Source: an uncultured Bacilli bacterium (lineage in GTDB: Bacteria > Bacillota_I > Bacilli_A > RF39 > UBA660). From it: a DNA stretch of 64,000 nt. Shown piece by piece: positions 63,593 through 64,000 of the stretch. The notes beneath the pieces were generated by a model that searched no databases, was not told the DNA's origin, and worked only from the letters and a program-made list of their open reading frames with translations. Position 1 is the first letter of the stretch, and each line of letters starts with the position of its first letter. A program made the position numbers and the translations under genes. The DNA lies in NCBI GenBank assembly GCA_934098505.1, contig CAKOOR010000006.1, forward strand, positions 28,963 to 92,962, read 5' to 3'.

Positions 63593-63760
63593 CTATTTAC
63601 CACAGCATTGTTTATATTTCTTACCAGACCCACATGAACTTTGTACTCCCATATTATCTGTATTAGTTGTATTTATAATATTACCTGTATTTCAGGCTTT
63701 TCCAGACCAGGTAACATCTATATTATTTGTATTATCTGTACTATTTATATTATAAATATT
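63593..63760 (-). pseudogene. SEC-C zinc-motif remnant
   Basis: Minus frame ends QSSCGSGKKYKQCCGK*, a SEC-C zinc-binding motif (C-x-C..CC form) as at the C-terminus of SecA and many small proteins. A usable ATG lies at 63652, giving a 19-residue piece. Upstream in frame is a low-complexity Asn/Thr/Asp stretch broken by TGA (SGKA*NTGN) and TAG. Looks like a decayed gene tail. Beyond it to 64000 I see no feature. Confidence 0.55.
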
Positions 63761-64000
63761 TCTCTACTCTGGACAAATTGTAGACACCGTCCACATCCGT
63801 TCACTGCTAACATTATACCATATTTCAAAGTTCAATAAATTGTGCGAATTGTAAAATCATACATTTGTGTTTTTTCTGTTCATAATTATATACTATATAT
63901 TAAGATTAGTCAAACTACTGAGATATCGTTTTATCAGATATATTATTTTTCCTTAATTATATTTTTACTGCAAATATAAGTTACTAAGAAGTATCCTCCA

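Noticed and set aside
63495..63838. Plus-strand ORFs over the right end
   Set aside because: Repetitive Ile/Tyr/Cys translation; these are antisense of the SEC-C remnant and its Asn/Thr-rich linker.

Overview
The window is a very AT-rich chromosomal segment from a low-GC Bacillota. Gene content and order point to class Bacilli, probably a gut lineage near RF39/Erysipelotrichales; the exact taxon is inference. The support is the rpsF-ssb-rpsR and rplI-dnaB blocks followed by an M23 peptidase, WalJ and RlmH, a GerQ-type spore-coat gene, and many small membrane-anchored surface proteins. The genetic code is standard: walJ and a NUDIX gene end in TGA within ATGA overlaps, and prfB carries the classic TGA-dependent frameshift. 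Most genes lie on the minus strand.

Layout. 1-3.7 kb: YitT protein, GerQ, metallo-hydrolase, LemA, uracil-DNA glycosylase. 3.7-9.7 kb: core replication and ribosomal block (rlmH, walJ, M23 peptidase, dnaB, rplI; then rpsR, ssb, rpsF behind a strong promoter and an S6:S18-type leader). 9.9-20.6 kb: YfcC-type transporter, typA, two large paralogous secreted HExxH proteins, a second YitT, and prfB. 20.8-38.9 kb: a mixed accessory region with kinase-like proteins, an SDR enzyme, an ABC-F ATPase, a cytoplasmic HExxH protein joined to an S41 peptidase remnant, a glycerophosphodiesterase, a hybrid histidine kinase, an AMP-forming ligase, a Panacea-type antitoxin with a broken toxin partner, and a cysteine desulfurase/TtcA pair. 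39-43.5 kb: the most striking region. Two membrane-anchored surface proteins have hypervariable C-termini, and an Asn-codon-rich noncoding copy of the variable segment lies between them. This is the signature of a diversity-generating retroelement (DGR) with two targets and a template-repeat-like sequence but no reverse transcriptase in view. Upstream of the second target is a near-perfect 29-bp inverted-repeat pair. 43.5-60 kb: two-component system, AAA/DUF4143 ATPase, a surface/PstS-like group, NUDIX, DUF1287, SemiSWEET and Tag genes, a fourth HExxH protein with a coupled 28-codon leader ORF, an ABC exporter, and an SPFH/NfeD pair. 60-63.5 kb: a probable RiPP locus. A 50-residue peptide with six cysteines, missed by simple ORF calling, is divergently transcribed from an RlmA-type methyltransferase and a radical-SAM/SPASM maturase. 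The maturase is interrupted by one in-frame TGA exactly inside its SPASM cysteine motif.

Decay is frequent in the accessory parts: DUF3990, S41, PanT-like toxin, pRiA4b ORF-3-like, GNAT and SEC-C remnants. Protein identifications rest on motif recognition by eye, without database searches; start codons were chosen from visible ribosome-binding sites.
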